Notes under the pieces: model-generated
What the model was told of the DNA's origin: nothing
Database searches by the model: none
The model's input: only the letters and a program-made list of their open reading frames with translations
In this document: positions 23,148-35,700 of the stretch, piece by piece
Position numbering within the stretch: the stretch's first letter is position 1
Layout: each line of letters starts with the position of its first letter
Source of the DNA: Lanius collurio
Taxonomy: Eukaryota; Chordata; Aves; Passeriformes; Laniidae
Length of the DNA stretch: 64,000 nt
Assembly: GCA_020086605.1 (NCBI GenBank)
Contig: JACBWW010000003.1
Location: forward strand, 53,868,187-53,932,186
Reading direction: 5' to 3'
Position numbers and translations under genes: made by a program

Positions 23148-23910
23148 AGATAGCCTCATGAGCTTATCAGGGATGAGTCATGAGGGAGGTGGGGGACACT
23201 GTCCCACCAGTTTTAACAGTTTATGAAGATGGTGACAGAATACAGACTATTGGGTACATTTTACATTGCAACCCAGGACAGTAGCTATGTCCAGAAATTT
23301 GGAACCAAGGACAAACTATGAGACAGATCAACTTGCAACTATTACAACAATTGCCTTTGCTGTGCAATGATGTTTAAAGCATATAAATTAATCTTTGCAA
23401 ATGTAGGATACATTGCTTCAGCAGCTGTGCTTTTGAAGATATTCTGGACTTCTGCAAGAAGACCAAAAATTACTTTCATCATACTGTTTAGAAAAAATAG
23501 ACAGACCTCAGAGATTACTAATGATGTATAAATAAACCAAAGTTAGCATTCTGGGGAAGCAGTAAAGAGCAGCAGTGCTTGAGATCCAATGGGGTGACGC
23601 AGGTAACAATACAGATCAATGCTTTCCTGGAGGAGGAAAAATTAGGTAGAGTAGAACTAGAGACACCATTCAGTTTAAAATTGATAGAGCTTTAGCTAAA
23701 TAGAAAGAAACAACCTTATAAAGTTGTAAAGGGGCTTTTTGTTCATCCTTTGCCATGACTCTTTTCACTGTGCAAGGCTGTTATCAACTTTCATTAGTGA
23801 CTCTTTTGGCAGAAAATTTTTATCCCATGAAACATGCAGATTTTTATAGACCAAATTAAGATTATTAAACTAAAACCTTGGATGTTTGGCAATGAAATAT
23901 GGCTAAGAAG

Positions 23911-24341
23911 TGTGGTGGCCGACTGGCCTGTGGCACAAGGGACAGAGAGAGCGCTTGGTGAGACAGTCTCTGGTGCCAGAGATTTAGGGGTCGTGGTGAG
24001 AGAAAGAAGCTTCTCCCAGGATGCTCGCTCTGTTATGGTAATCCACCCCAGTTCAGATTCCCCAGCTGGCTGTCAGCCTCCAGCTCTCATCACTCCTCCA
24101 GAACTTCCCCGTTGGTCCCTAGTCCTGCCTTTTACCCACCTCCAGATAAAACTGTGAGCTTTGAGCTCATGTTCGTATTTGCCTCTGCATCCTTTGACTG
24201 TGTGGCAGCAATAAATGCTCCTGCTGGAATGCACACAAGTTCCCTTCCTGACTCCTTGCTACCCACTGTAATACTGAACCCACTCGTGCATCTGTGGGAG
24301 CACGTGTATGCCCCACAGAGCTGGGCCAGGGACAGTAATAG
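23911..24341 (+). mobile_element. Possible solo LTR
   Basis: The segment opens tgtggtggcc and carries a TATA-like gataaaac (about 24145-24152). AATAAA follows at 24210-24215 in a T/G-rich setting, giving an LTR-like U3-R-U5 order. The pentamer agaag occurs directly before it (23906-23910) and after it (24342-24346), a candidate target-site duplication. The right end does not finish in CA, so both the boundary and the call are uncertain. Confidence 0.35.
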
Positions 24342-27300
24342 AGAAGTTTGAAAGCACACAAAAAACAATCAAGTGCCTTGGCAAAAAAAAAAGAAAAAGC
24401 AAATAAATACTTTGTGGCTGGAAAAATGTTAGGTTGTGTTAGATTTCAGGAACATCAGGGACATAAGCTCACAACAGACACAGGAGAGCAAGTTTAAATT
24501 TTCTTCTAAATCAGAGGCAACCACATGGAGCTCTAGACTGGGCTCTCATATTTTCTTTAAAAACACATCAGTTTATTTTACTGGAACATTCACTACATCT
24601 GGAACCCAAGACAAGTAGCCACAACTGCTAAGCTTATTGCTTCCTCTCACTGCAGGAATCCTCCAGGATTCCTGCAGAGGGTACCAGTATCATCAGGAGA
24701 ACAGGAGACATCCCAGACTGGTCTGCCATACCATGAGAGCTGTTGTATGTGCCTGCAGAGAGGCACCTATACAGAGGAGTAACACACCTCCTCAAATGGT
24801 AGAGTGAACTGAATGTGGGTCTTCTCAGCTTCTACAGTTGTCTCCACCACCAGTCCCCAGGGACAGGCTCCCATACTGACCCCTAAACCTAATCCTGCCT
24901 CCTGTGGGCTCTGTCCTTCCAGACCACATTTTCTGTGGTTCTTCTTCATAATAGATAATCAAAAGGGGGTAGGAAGAAGGTTCAGCCTCAAAATCAAACC
25001 AGGTTAATGCATTAAAGCATAATGCTAATAAACACTTTGGTGAGTCTCATGGCAGGCCCTGCTCTCCTGCAGCAAAAGACTGTGCAAAGCTGGAGCTCTC
25101 TTATGAAAAGCAGCAACTCACAATTTCACAATTTCTCTTCTACTTTGTCCACAATTAGACAAGGAGAAACATTAATTTGGCTTTTATCACAGATCTTCCA
25201 CTCTTCTCACAGTACTCCTTACCAGTGATGGAAAAGAGGCAGGCCACTTGGTGATGGTAGAGAGCACCAGGAAACACTTTCAGCTTGAGAAGCAAGACAG
25301 GGAATCCTCAAAGACAAGAAGGAAAATACAACATGGAGGACCAGAGAGCACAGAGTTCTTACAGGAACAGACATGTACCAACACCTACAGAAACGCTTAC
25401 ATAAGAAATATGGACCCAACTGGAGGCAGTACCAGCACTGGGGTTGTCTTGACAGTTGCAAAGGATGGAATTGGAGAGGCTGGTTTGCTTTAATTACATG
25501 CAGACAGAATGAAATCCACACCAGCAATTCTATGTACTTAGTGCTTTCAAGAAGTCAAATTGCACAAAGCTGAAAACAATTATGAACCATATTATTACAG
25601 AGAAAGAATTTAAATAGGAAAAATGTGAGTGATAATTGGGAACTCTTTAAACACAATTTACAAGGTGCCCCAAAAGGCACCCTCTCCTATTGCACAAAAG
25701 AGGTCAAGTGAAGTTAAAAACAAAAGCAAAACAATACAAAAGCACAAGCTGGCTTAGAGAGGAAATTAAATCAGCTTTTGCAAAAAACTCCACAAAAAAT
25801 TCCCCTCCACAATTCAGCCAGCAACAAGATATTAAGCAAACAAACACCACATATATCATCATTAATAAGGAAGGAACTGCTGATAACAGCAGTGTATCAG
25901 ATACCAGCAAAGGTAGATGAAAGGAAATAATGGAATACAAAAAGTGTGTATGTGTGTGTAGGGGGAGGTTGGCATTGAAATGATAGTAGGGAGGATCTCT
26001 TTTTCCTAAGCATATCAAAGAAAAAAGGCCTCCTAAGAGTAGTAATTATTCACTGTTAGATGGTAAAAGTGGAAGAATCATAGAACCATAGTTCTAGGAG
26101 TTTTTGTTGTTGATAAAGGTCATAATATTTTCACTGTGTACTTAAATCTCCATAAAGAGATTTCAATTTAGAACTGAAGAACTGGTGGGAAAGTAATGCA
26201 ACAGTAGAAATCCAACTTGTTGCATGTTAAATGAGTTTAGAAATTCTGACCCAAAGGAACACTGCAGTGCCTCTGAGGCAGGCAGCAGGATCCAGGGGAC
26301 AATGCATGTCAGGGAAGGCATTAAGCTGGACCTTTCCTGGCTGCATGCACAGCCCTGTCCCACCACAGACCCCCAGTCAGGCATACAGTGCTCCTGGGGT
26401 CTCAGAGGATGCATGTGAGGAGGAAAAGGTCACGTTGTCAGCTGTGCAGGGTGATAGGGATGCTAATTAGGAGATCCCTCTCCCACGCGGCAGATTTGCC
26501 AAGCTCTATGCAGCATACCCACAACAGCTCAGACTTAGTTACCAAGCACCTCTGGGCACCTCGGGAGCCCAAAAATCTACACAAGTATGACCTAACCAAG
26601 GCCATATGTGTTGAACACTGAACCCAAGCCTCTGGACTGCATGCCAGTGCCTGGGTAGCAGTGGATCAGGAAGAGGTGGACATCATAAGTGAGGCCAGCA
26701 CAAAGTGTCTTTCACCCTTCATGTCCATCTCCCCCAGCCTCCAGCTTGGACCTGGGACCTTACATAGACACTCTTGGGTTTTTTAGGCTTTCTGCCAGTT
26801 CATTTAGCTTCAAATGAAGCCTGGTACCCCACTCTTGAAAGACTATTGCTATCAATGCTGGTGCCCTACAAGAGGCATCCTTGCAGTGACTCCAAAGTCC
26901 AGATTCCTATTATAACTTGATCCATGGCATTTATGACGACTTCCAAGAAGTCAGGCCATGAGGACAGTGGTTTTAAATTGCTGTGGCAGGTTGTATGTGT
27001 TTGGCTCACAGCTGGTCGAAGGTGAAGATGTTACGTTCTTGTGAAAGGGTTTGGCTGAACAACAGAGAGAAATGCTACCTCTTTGCCTCATCCTGGCAAA
27101 CGTCCCTGCTGTGCTGTGGGTCAGGCAGAGTCATTCTTGGGGAAGGCAGATGGCAGGTGACATTTTCTCTGAAAATCCCAGGAAGGGAAGAAGACTGCAG
27201 GCAGGAGTATGTGGTGAGCAGAGGGAACATCCTCCTTTGGCAAAGCAGGAGCTTTCAACAGAGCAGAAAGTGGGATGTGCAGCAAGGTGCTTCTCCCAGA

Positions 27301-27939
27301 TGCCAGGAGGGGACTGTCAAGGCTGGATGCAACTGAGGAAGCTGATATGACAGGGCAGGACTAAGCATAGGCTTGATGGAAAGGACCTATCCATAACACA
27401 CAATGAGCAGGAGTGTGATTTGTTTACAGGCTTTTTCAATTTAATCCCAAATTTCCTTGAAGTTTTCTTGTCATAATTTCTCTTCTGGTAAAGCCTGGCC
27501 ATGGAGTTCACAAGCTCTTCTGCCACCTGGATGCCCTCATTTTCAGAAAAAGGTAGAGATACTCCAAGAGTACTGGGTATCACCCACTTTTCTGACAGCC
27601 AACATCTCCTCAAGACAAGGCTCAAAACCAGACCAGGGGCTTTTCACCCATTGCTGCAATTCCACCCTCTCCAGACAAGATTTCCCATTGAATATTGCTC
27701 ATAGATGAATTTTAAAAGGAAGTTTTGCTTATGAGAAGCCTTAAAATAATATTTTCATGGCACAGACTCCTCAGGATCAAAAAGAAAAAAAAAATTATCA
27801 ACCAAAGGATATTAAGATAGTTGCTGGCTAGAGAAGGAAGAAATACAATCATAGATAGATGCATTTCTGCAAAATAGAGTTTTGCTTCCTGGTTCTGCCA
27901 CACTTAAGGGACAGCCCAGAGGGGAAATAGTGGGAAATG
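24342..27939. other. Intergenic DNA, no gene seen
   Basis: It contains a perfect 28-bp palindrome (24650-24677) and a short TG-rich microsatellite near 25945-25959. Short ORFs here overlap on both strands and lack coding character. Confidence 0.55.
24650..24677. repeat. Perfect 28-bp inverted repeat (13-bp arms, 2-base spacer)
   Basis: Arms ctgcaggaatcct and aggattcctgcag are exact reverse complements around a central CC. They can form a hairpin or cruciform. No gene is nearby, and function is unknown. Confidence 0.9.
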
Positions 27940-28006
27940 ACCATTATGTTGGACGTGGTGATCTTAAAGGTCTTTTCCAGCCTAAATAATTCTATGATTG
28001 TATGAC
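27940..28006 (+). mobile_element. CR1 LINE tail scrap, sense
   Basis: It matches the terminal portion only: gttggacgtggtgatctt (27948-27965), ggtcttttccagcct, then aattctatgattgtatga. It is the last 60 or so bases of a CR1 copy. Confidence 0.75.
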
Positions 28007-31000
28007 CCCACAAAAGCAAAGCTGAGGCTGTGGTTGAGGCTGTATCTGGCTGATGCCCTTGCCCTTGGTTCTCCACTGACCTTGGCCAATAGTGGCCTGG
28101 AACTGTGGATTTCATACAGACTGGATACAAGGTCCTTTTTTCCCTTTGTATAGAAGACAAGAATTCCAAATTTTGGTACAAGCATCTGTAGAGATAATTG
28201 CAAACATGCACCCAAGCTTGGCTTGATCTACCTCCTCCCTGCCTTACTGCCCAGCTGGTCCAGGAGCTGCTCCTGCCACTGCCACCCCAGATCCCAGGGG
28301 GACCCTTGGAAGGTAGAGGGGCAAACTTCTCAGAGGGGAATGCAAGAGGATCTGGATATTTAGTCCTATTTCTCTAAGTTACTACACAGAAATAGAGACT
28401 GGAGAACAAGCTCCCTGAGCTTTTATTTGCAATCACTGTGTTGCTCAAGGCGTGATGCTTCTGGTGGGGTTCACTACAGGGGCTTCCCTGGCCTCTTGGG
28501 ATTTGCTTCCCTTCCTATGACTGGCCTCTTCTGTGAGCTCTCTCATCTCAGCCTTGTAGTCTGCCATGGTGGCTGCAACAGCATTTCCCAGAGAAGGACA
28601 AAGATGTGTGGGAGCAAAGTAATTGGGCATCTCTTTGGAAACTGTTCAGACTTGCTTCCAGGTTTAAGTTCTGTCTAGGCATACAGTTATTTCTCACTCC
28701 AAGAATTATTTCAAGGAACATTAGTAATTGAAACTTTCTTCTTTAAAATACGTCTTGCATTGCTCAATAAAATTTTAGCTGTGAGACTTTCTCTACTAAA
28801 ACTTTTAGAAAAAAAATAAGGATTTTAATGTCCTAAATTACTCTTTTAAGATGAGAAACTATAGGGACTTGATTTAAGCCTCCCCACTATGAAAATCCCC
28901 ATGAGCTGCTGCCTGATTTTTCATGTTCTGAGGTTCTCTTGTTTTCCTAACACATTAGCTTTACTGGTGCATTTGAACACAACAGGTCAAAAATAGACTG
29001 AGCTATATATGTAAAACAGATTAACAGGTATATGAAAAGAAGTCAGCTTAATATTTATATCCTTGGCCTAGATGCTACTTAACATTTTTCAACTTTAATA
29101 CCTCTTACACATGTATTTTAACTTTTACCTCATTGAAAAGAGAGATTTTAATTCAACATTTAAAGATTATTTAAGAACTATTTTAAGTGTTAAGTGTTTA
29201 AAAATCTTGCAAGGTTCAACATGTAAAGTTTCATTTATACTAAAAGAAATCTTAGTATGCTGAGATGAATGTAGCACTTAAAGTACAGGGTAAAACCATA
29301 CTTTGTAAAGCACTTGCAAGTTAAGTGTGTGGGTTTAGAAGACATAAAGAGGTTCTTTAATAAGCTTTGAAACTTGTGAGTTAAACCAGCACCAGCAAAA
29401 ACACTGCACGACCGTCAATGGCCCATATCAAGATAGGAATTAAAATGCCAAAATCTATTTTGCCCTTTTCCCTCTTCCCTCCTTACTTTGCAGAAACATT
29501 TTTCTTGACTTCTGGGACCTCAAACCAGGGCACTTTTTCTAACCAAAAAAAAAATCAATTTTTATATTGTTCAATAATTTATAATACCAAACATCCCATC
29601 AAGAGACAAAGATTGCTTGTTTTGTTTGTTCCTTACTGAAAGCTCACTATCTGGTAGATCATGAACTACTAAGCTCACTGAACATTAATCACTAATAATT
29701 TGCAGGCAATCTTAGAGATCCATCATTGTTTTCTCATTTTCTTTTATACACTATTTGGGATAATCAGCAAATATAAGAATTTATTGCAGGTGAGCATTCC
29801 TAAAGAACAAAAAAAAACAAACAAGAAAGCCCCTAAACTCATGCATTTTGAAATAAACTTAAAATAATGGAGCAAAAAATTACTATTCCAGCAAGCAGAA
29901 GTTATACAGAAATGCAATTATCAAGTACCTTTATACATATAATTCATAGAAGACAGACATAATACTTACTAACAAAGATGAAGTTTGTTTTCAACTATAC
30001 ATTACCATTCCTGGAAAATCAATCCACATTATTTTTAGCACAGGTTAGGAACTGGAGTAAGGATTAAGCGATTTGCCAAGGACATGGTTAGACAGACTTG
30101 GAAAATTGGAAACTGTGATTTCTTTCCAAAGGGAACATGTATCATAGTCACAGCTGGTATCGCTATGTAGAAAAGTTCAGTCTTATAATTCATGGTGTAA
30201 GAGATCAAACAGGTTTTAATAAAAGCCTCCTATTACCAGAGTAACAGGAATTATCTTGGACTTCTGTCAGATCTGGGACCTACTCTGAGGCTTCAGTAGG
30301 ACACAGCAGGCAAACCAAAAGATATGAAAGGATTCACAGTTTATAAATACATTTTTCTACACCCCAATGTACTTCTCCCCTAAAGGAAAAAACTTAATGT
30401 TGAAAAACACTTCTCAGCTTTAAACATGTGATCAAGTGCCCTCAAAAATCAAAGGGATTTAAGTATAAAGACGTGAGCTAAACACATTTAAGTATCCTGA
30501 TGGATTACACACACACACAAATTTGTTATGACTGATTGAACTCACATTCCAGTTACTGGAATATGTTTAAAGCCAAGGCTGTTGGTACAACATATCCATT
30601 GTACAATACCCCAGTATTTTGCCAAGAAGTAATTCTGTGAAGGGTTAAGTGTCTATAAAAAAGACTGAGGGAAGAGTACAGATGATGGGAAGGGTTTTCT
30701 CCTTTTCTAGCATCCAACTTTATCTAGAGAAATATTTTTAAATTTCATTTTAATTAGAGCTACCTTAAGGTCGTGTTTCCTCCTGTATTTTCAGCTGAGA
30801 AATGTGTCTAGGCAGCTTCCATACTGCAGGCTTGTTCCCTGCTGGCCCTCAGTTCTGGCTTTTGGAGGCTCTGGAGGCAGCTGTGGTCCCAGCAGATGGT
30901 AGATGTGCCGTGCTCATCCTGTGACCTGAGAGGTACCAGGGTGCTGCATTGACGTCTTTGGCATGTTCAGAGCATCCAAGAGTCACTGGGTGTCCCACAG

Positions 31001-32681
31001 CCAGTCTGTCCCTTACTGCACCCATCTTCTCAAATGTCAGGCTAGATTCCACGAGACTTTCCTGGAAATTACCAGTATCAGATGAATAACATTACTGGTT
31101 CTTCCTCTTGATTCCATCAGCCTTCAAGACTCCAGAGTTTTGAATAACTGGCCAGGTCAGAAAGAACCATCTGTTATTTAATATGGTTCTATTTTGCTGT
31201 CCCAGTCAGAGATCATCTACCCTTGCAAGAAAATTATGCTGTGTGACATTAAAGAGCCATCTTTCCTAGAGGGGTCTGGAGCACTGAAATTCCTTTTGGC
31301 TTAAAAATTTACTAATTTCTACAGCTTGAGTAACCAGGAAAATGCCAAGTTTAGACCACATGCAGGACTCAGTGTAAAACTAATCTTTTCCCCTCAATAA
31401 ATTTGTTCGTAAATGACTTGACAAAGTTCTACCAAGATAGGGAGGACAAAAAATAATTCACAGAGGAGAGTCACAGTCTAAAGATGATTCAGCGTAAGAC
31501 CAGGATGAAAGGTGGGAAGATATTAAGCACCTTTCAGAGGGAAATACTTCATTTTGCATTGCAAATAGGGGCATCAAAGAAAACACAGATGAATCAGATA
31601 ATAGCGGGAGCTTTTTCATTCAAATGTTAAAAACATTTTGAAGAAAAGGTCCTGCATACACTGACACTTGCTGTGAAGTGCTGCAAAATGACTTCTTCTG
31701 TTCTTTCAGGCTTGAAAATATACCCACTGAAAGAGCAAAAAAAGTTAACAGAAAAAAATTACTTTGCCTAAAATGGATTTGTGAGGGTTCAGTGAGAGGA
31801 TCTTCAGCTGGAAACAAGGTGTGAAGCAGCAAAGAAAATGTCTGATGCAGAAACAAAAGTTCCAAGAAGGAGACTTTTGTTAAAGGGGAACAAACTGCCA
31901 GTGAAGTGGTTAAACCAGCTCTTAGCTCACTTAAACTAAAGTGAGAACAGGGGATATTTGCAAAGGCAAAAATAAGATCATCTAACAAGGATTTTCCATT
32001 AACAGTGTCATTAACAGTGATGAAAGATGCTGAAATTGCATTTCTATCAGGCCCACATCTCCTCAAGGCTGGTTGTTTCCTTTCAGAAAAGTGGCATATA
32101 CAGGACTTGCGAAAGATAGATATTGATGCTGAATTATACACCCAGCATTTGCATCTTCTTCCTCCTCTTGACTAGCAGGTCTATTGATGCATCTGTGAAG
32201 GCCCCTTCCAAAGGAGAACACTGGGCAGATCATCACTTTTATTTATTGCACCCCTTGGACAAAGATTTTTACCCAATGATTATAAGAGTTGAAATAAGAC
32301 CATGGAGACAAGGGGTGTTGAAGGTAGGAGATCACACAAATGATGCAATCACATCACTGGGTGAGAAATATTTGTCACTCCCAAGAAGAGTGAATTTTTC
32401 ACACACACAGCATTCCCAGCAGTTGCATTAAACAAATACCTGGACTTAGGGAGCTCCTGAAATGCTTTGCTGAATAGAGCTGTGCAGTCTCAAGACCTTA
32501 TTTTCAGACCTATGAGCAAGTAAGGAATCCTGTTGGAGTCCACAGAAAGAGTCAGCACCATTTAAAAATCAAGTCATATGGCTAGCTGAGCAATCAGGTA
32601 TTCAGGCAACTGCCTTAAAATGGTTATGTCAACACATGCAAAGTCCTCATGCTTTGGACTGAAGCTCTCTTAAAGCAAGAG
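28007..32681. other. Intergenic DNA, no gene seen
   Basis: AT-rich. A 173-codon - strand frame at 31620-32141 has no recognisable domain and no supporting signals, and I do not call it a gene. A short CA run lies near 30511. Confidence 0.55.
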
Positions 32682-32750
32682 ATAGAATCATGGAATGGTT
32701 TGGGATGGAAGGGAACTTCAGAGATCATCCCCCTGCAATGAGCAGGGACA
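32682..32750 (-). mobile_element. CR1 LINE tail scrap, antisense
   Basis: It starts with the inverted tail atagaatcatggaatggttt and continues gggatggaagggaac, then gatcatcc and gagcagggaca. It is the last 70 or so bases of a CR1 copy in reverse orientation. Confidence 0.75.
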
Positions 32751-35700
32751 GAGCTAGTTAGAAGAAAGCACAGCCAAACAGAAAGTTTCCTAGCTCTGGC
32801 CCACTGCAGCTGATAACACATATCTGTAGAGAAATGCTCTACAGACACCCTCATTTCTACTTTTCAGGAACAGCAGCACCCTCATTTCTGCTTTTCATGA
32901 ACAGTTCTCTTTGTTAACACCTGAGCTGAGCCCCAGTTAATGCTTTTGGGAACAGCCCCAGGATGAAGTGCCACGGGATGGGCTGAGCTGAGAAAACACA
33001 AGTGCCTAAGTGGTAAAGATGCACTTCTGGGTGGCAAAGCATTATTTAACAGGCTCAGCTGCCTCGTAGCACTACAGGGCAAGCCTGCACCAATATGGGT
33101 AACTGCATTCGTTTGAAGCGTTAGTAAAAGCGATCTAAAATAATCAGGCTGCTCTGTGAGTTAAGCAGATAAGGGCTGTGAAGGATCATCTCACCTAATT
33201 CCAGCTGTCTCAAATGAAAATACCTTTAGTCCCCACTAGATCATCTCGGTCACTCCATCACTGATTACCACTCTTTTTTGTTTCCTAACTAGGCATATCC
33301 TGTGTTGCTTCCTAAGCCATTTCCAAGTAAAATGAGCTACATGAGTAGAACTCTAGCTTTAAAACCCTTTAGTGAAATAAACTATTCCTCCTCCAGGGAA
33401 GCAATTCTGCAGGCACTGAGAAAACAATAACCCTTGCCAGGAGAGGAGGCAGTAACTTCTTCAGCCAGTTCAGTGCAGCTGAGTCCAAAGCCCAAGAATA
33501 TCACATGATCTGCCTCTGCCACACCTAGAAATTTAACCTTGGGCTGGAGGTGATGGTTTGTTCAACCACTCTAGGAAGTCCCACAAGAATATATCCTCAG
33601 GCAAAAACTAACACTAAATTATGTGTGGATGGACTAAGGAGCTGTTAAAGAATTATTGTCTTTGTGCAAGGTTTATTTGCTTGTGTATATTTAATTATGA
33701 GAATGGAAAATACAGTCCTCTCTATCATATTTGTATTATGAAACTAGAATTTAGCAAGGGTATAAATGTAGGTATGTGCTCACATAAATCTAAATCCATA
33801 AAATAAATACAAAAAATAAACAAGCCTCTTTTTCAGGAATCAGTTGCAACAGCTTATTTTCTTATTCAGAAGAGACGTGCTTGCAGGTTAAAAAAAAAAA
33901 AAAAAAAAAACAACAACAACAAAAAAATCCCAACCCAAAAGTCAAAAAAACAAACAACTAAAAAAAATATTTTGGAAAGGAGTAGGTGGATTATTTAAAT
34001 ACTAGTAAGGAAAGCGAGCTTGTTAGGATAAGAATGATGTTGACACAAAAGGGATAAGAAGGATAAGAAGATATAATGTGACCATGAACACAGTAAGACT
34101 TGCCATTTTTTATCATTACAGTTCTGGATTTAGCTTTCACTTAGAGCAGTGAGGCCAACAGCTTAACCACAACCCCAAGAACTCCTCGTTGCAGTTCTTA
34201 CTAGAGGTTTCCTAGACCAGCTGCCTTCAGCATCCAGTTGGGATGCAGTGATCTTAAAAACTCACTACTGAAAGTATTTATACACTCTTTTGAGTGAAAT
34301 TCAGAAATTCAGCCTCTAAGACCGTGGAGTCAGAGATACTTCTTTTTCTGTCAGATAATGCTTATGATAAAAACAAAGCTCTAAAAGCCCCATCCTAAGC
34401 TAGCCTTGTGAGACTTAACATCCTGAAATTTTGGGTGGATTTTCCATGACCCTCTGTATCTTCAAATGTTGTAACAGTAGTTCAACCTAGAAGCTTCAAA
34501 TCCTTTTCAAGCCCTTGTGGTATGTGCTGTATTATCTTACAAATGACAAGCCTTGAAGTATTTACCCTCATGAATACTCAACTGCCTTTGCAAATTCCTG
34601 GGCAGAGAGGGAAGATCTGAGGCTCTCAGGCCTTCTCTGCCAGTCACTCTCTGTAGTGAATCCAGAACTTCAATGGACCATGCTGGGATCTTTGATGCAG
34701 CCCATGGGTGTGAGATAGCACAGCTGGGTGGGTGCTCTCCTCTTTAGTTATACAGCAGGAAAGAAATACTCAGTATCAGCCCACTACAGGCAAAAGCATT
34801 CTCTTGCCCTTCCTCATTTTTACCTCACCCTTTCCTACTCCCTCACAAACCTGCTCAAGATTCCTGACAGTTTTGCTTCTCATGTACAACAAAACATCAT
34901 TAAAAATTAAGCAATTTCCCATTTGGAAACAAAACTTTCCTAAGGGGCTCTACAAAAGCCACAAAATGAAGTCCCTGAGGAAATGTAACACCTTTTCTAC
35001 AACTTCAGCACAACGTTTAAAATGAGGGCACCAAGGCCGTCAAAATCACATACTTCTCAAGGGTGGTAGACAGTGAACTTGGAATTTGTGTTGATAACAT
35101 TATTTAATGCATAACTGGAGGGTTCTGAGACAGACTGATGATGAGAGCCTGACTAGATCAGAGCAGCAAGGGAGAAGCCTACAAAGGACAGTAAACAAGG
35201 AAGAGGAGTATGGAGGGAAGAAAGATGAATAGGCAGGTTGTCAGGCAATAGTCCAGCCTTGGGAAAGAGATATGGACAGCATCAGATAATGGCCAAGGGG
35301 AATGAGATGTAATGAGATCAATCCATACAAAAACACATGAAACAATTTAAACTATTTTCTTCCTTAATTGATTGAACTTTTCTCAATGAATACTCCAAGG
35401 ATAAAATTTAAAATGGAATTGACTACATCAGAGTTGGGGTAACTACCAGAAGAATAGCACATGATTTTGACCACAGGAGGGCTCCCAGGTTTCATGAATG
35501 CATATGGAAACCTTTTGAGGAAGGTTAGAACTACATGATGAGGCACAGAGGGTGAAAGCCATGAAGGTGCACAAAGGTGCACTCACAGGTTCAATATGGA
35601 CATCTACCAGCCTAGCTGAGCATGCTGCATACAATGGCTTTATTCTTCAACAAAGAAGAGAAACAAAAAGAACTATTTTTCTGCGAACTTATTTTTTCTC

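Noticed and set aside
26076..26100. Possible CR1 tail (agaatcatagaaccatag)
   Set aside because: Only about 20 bases match and the next expected CR1 bases are absent. It is too short to call.
31620..32141. 173-codon - strand ORF
   Set aside because: No recognisable domain, no promoter, splice or polyadenylation context, and composition like the surrounding intergenic DNA.
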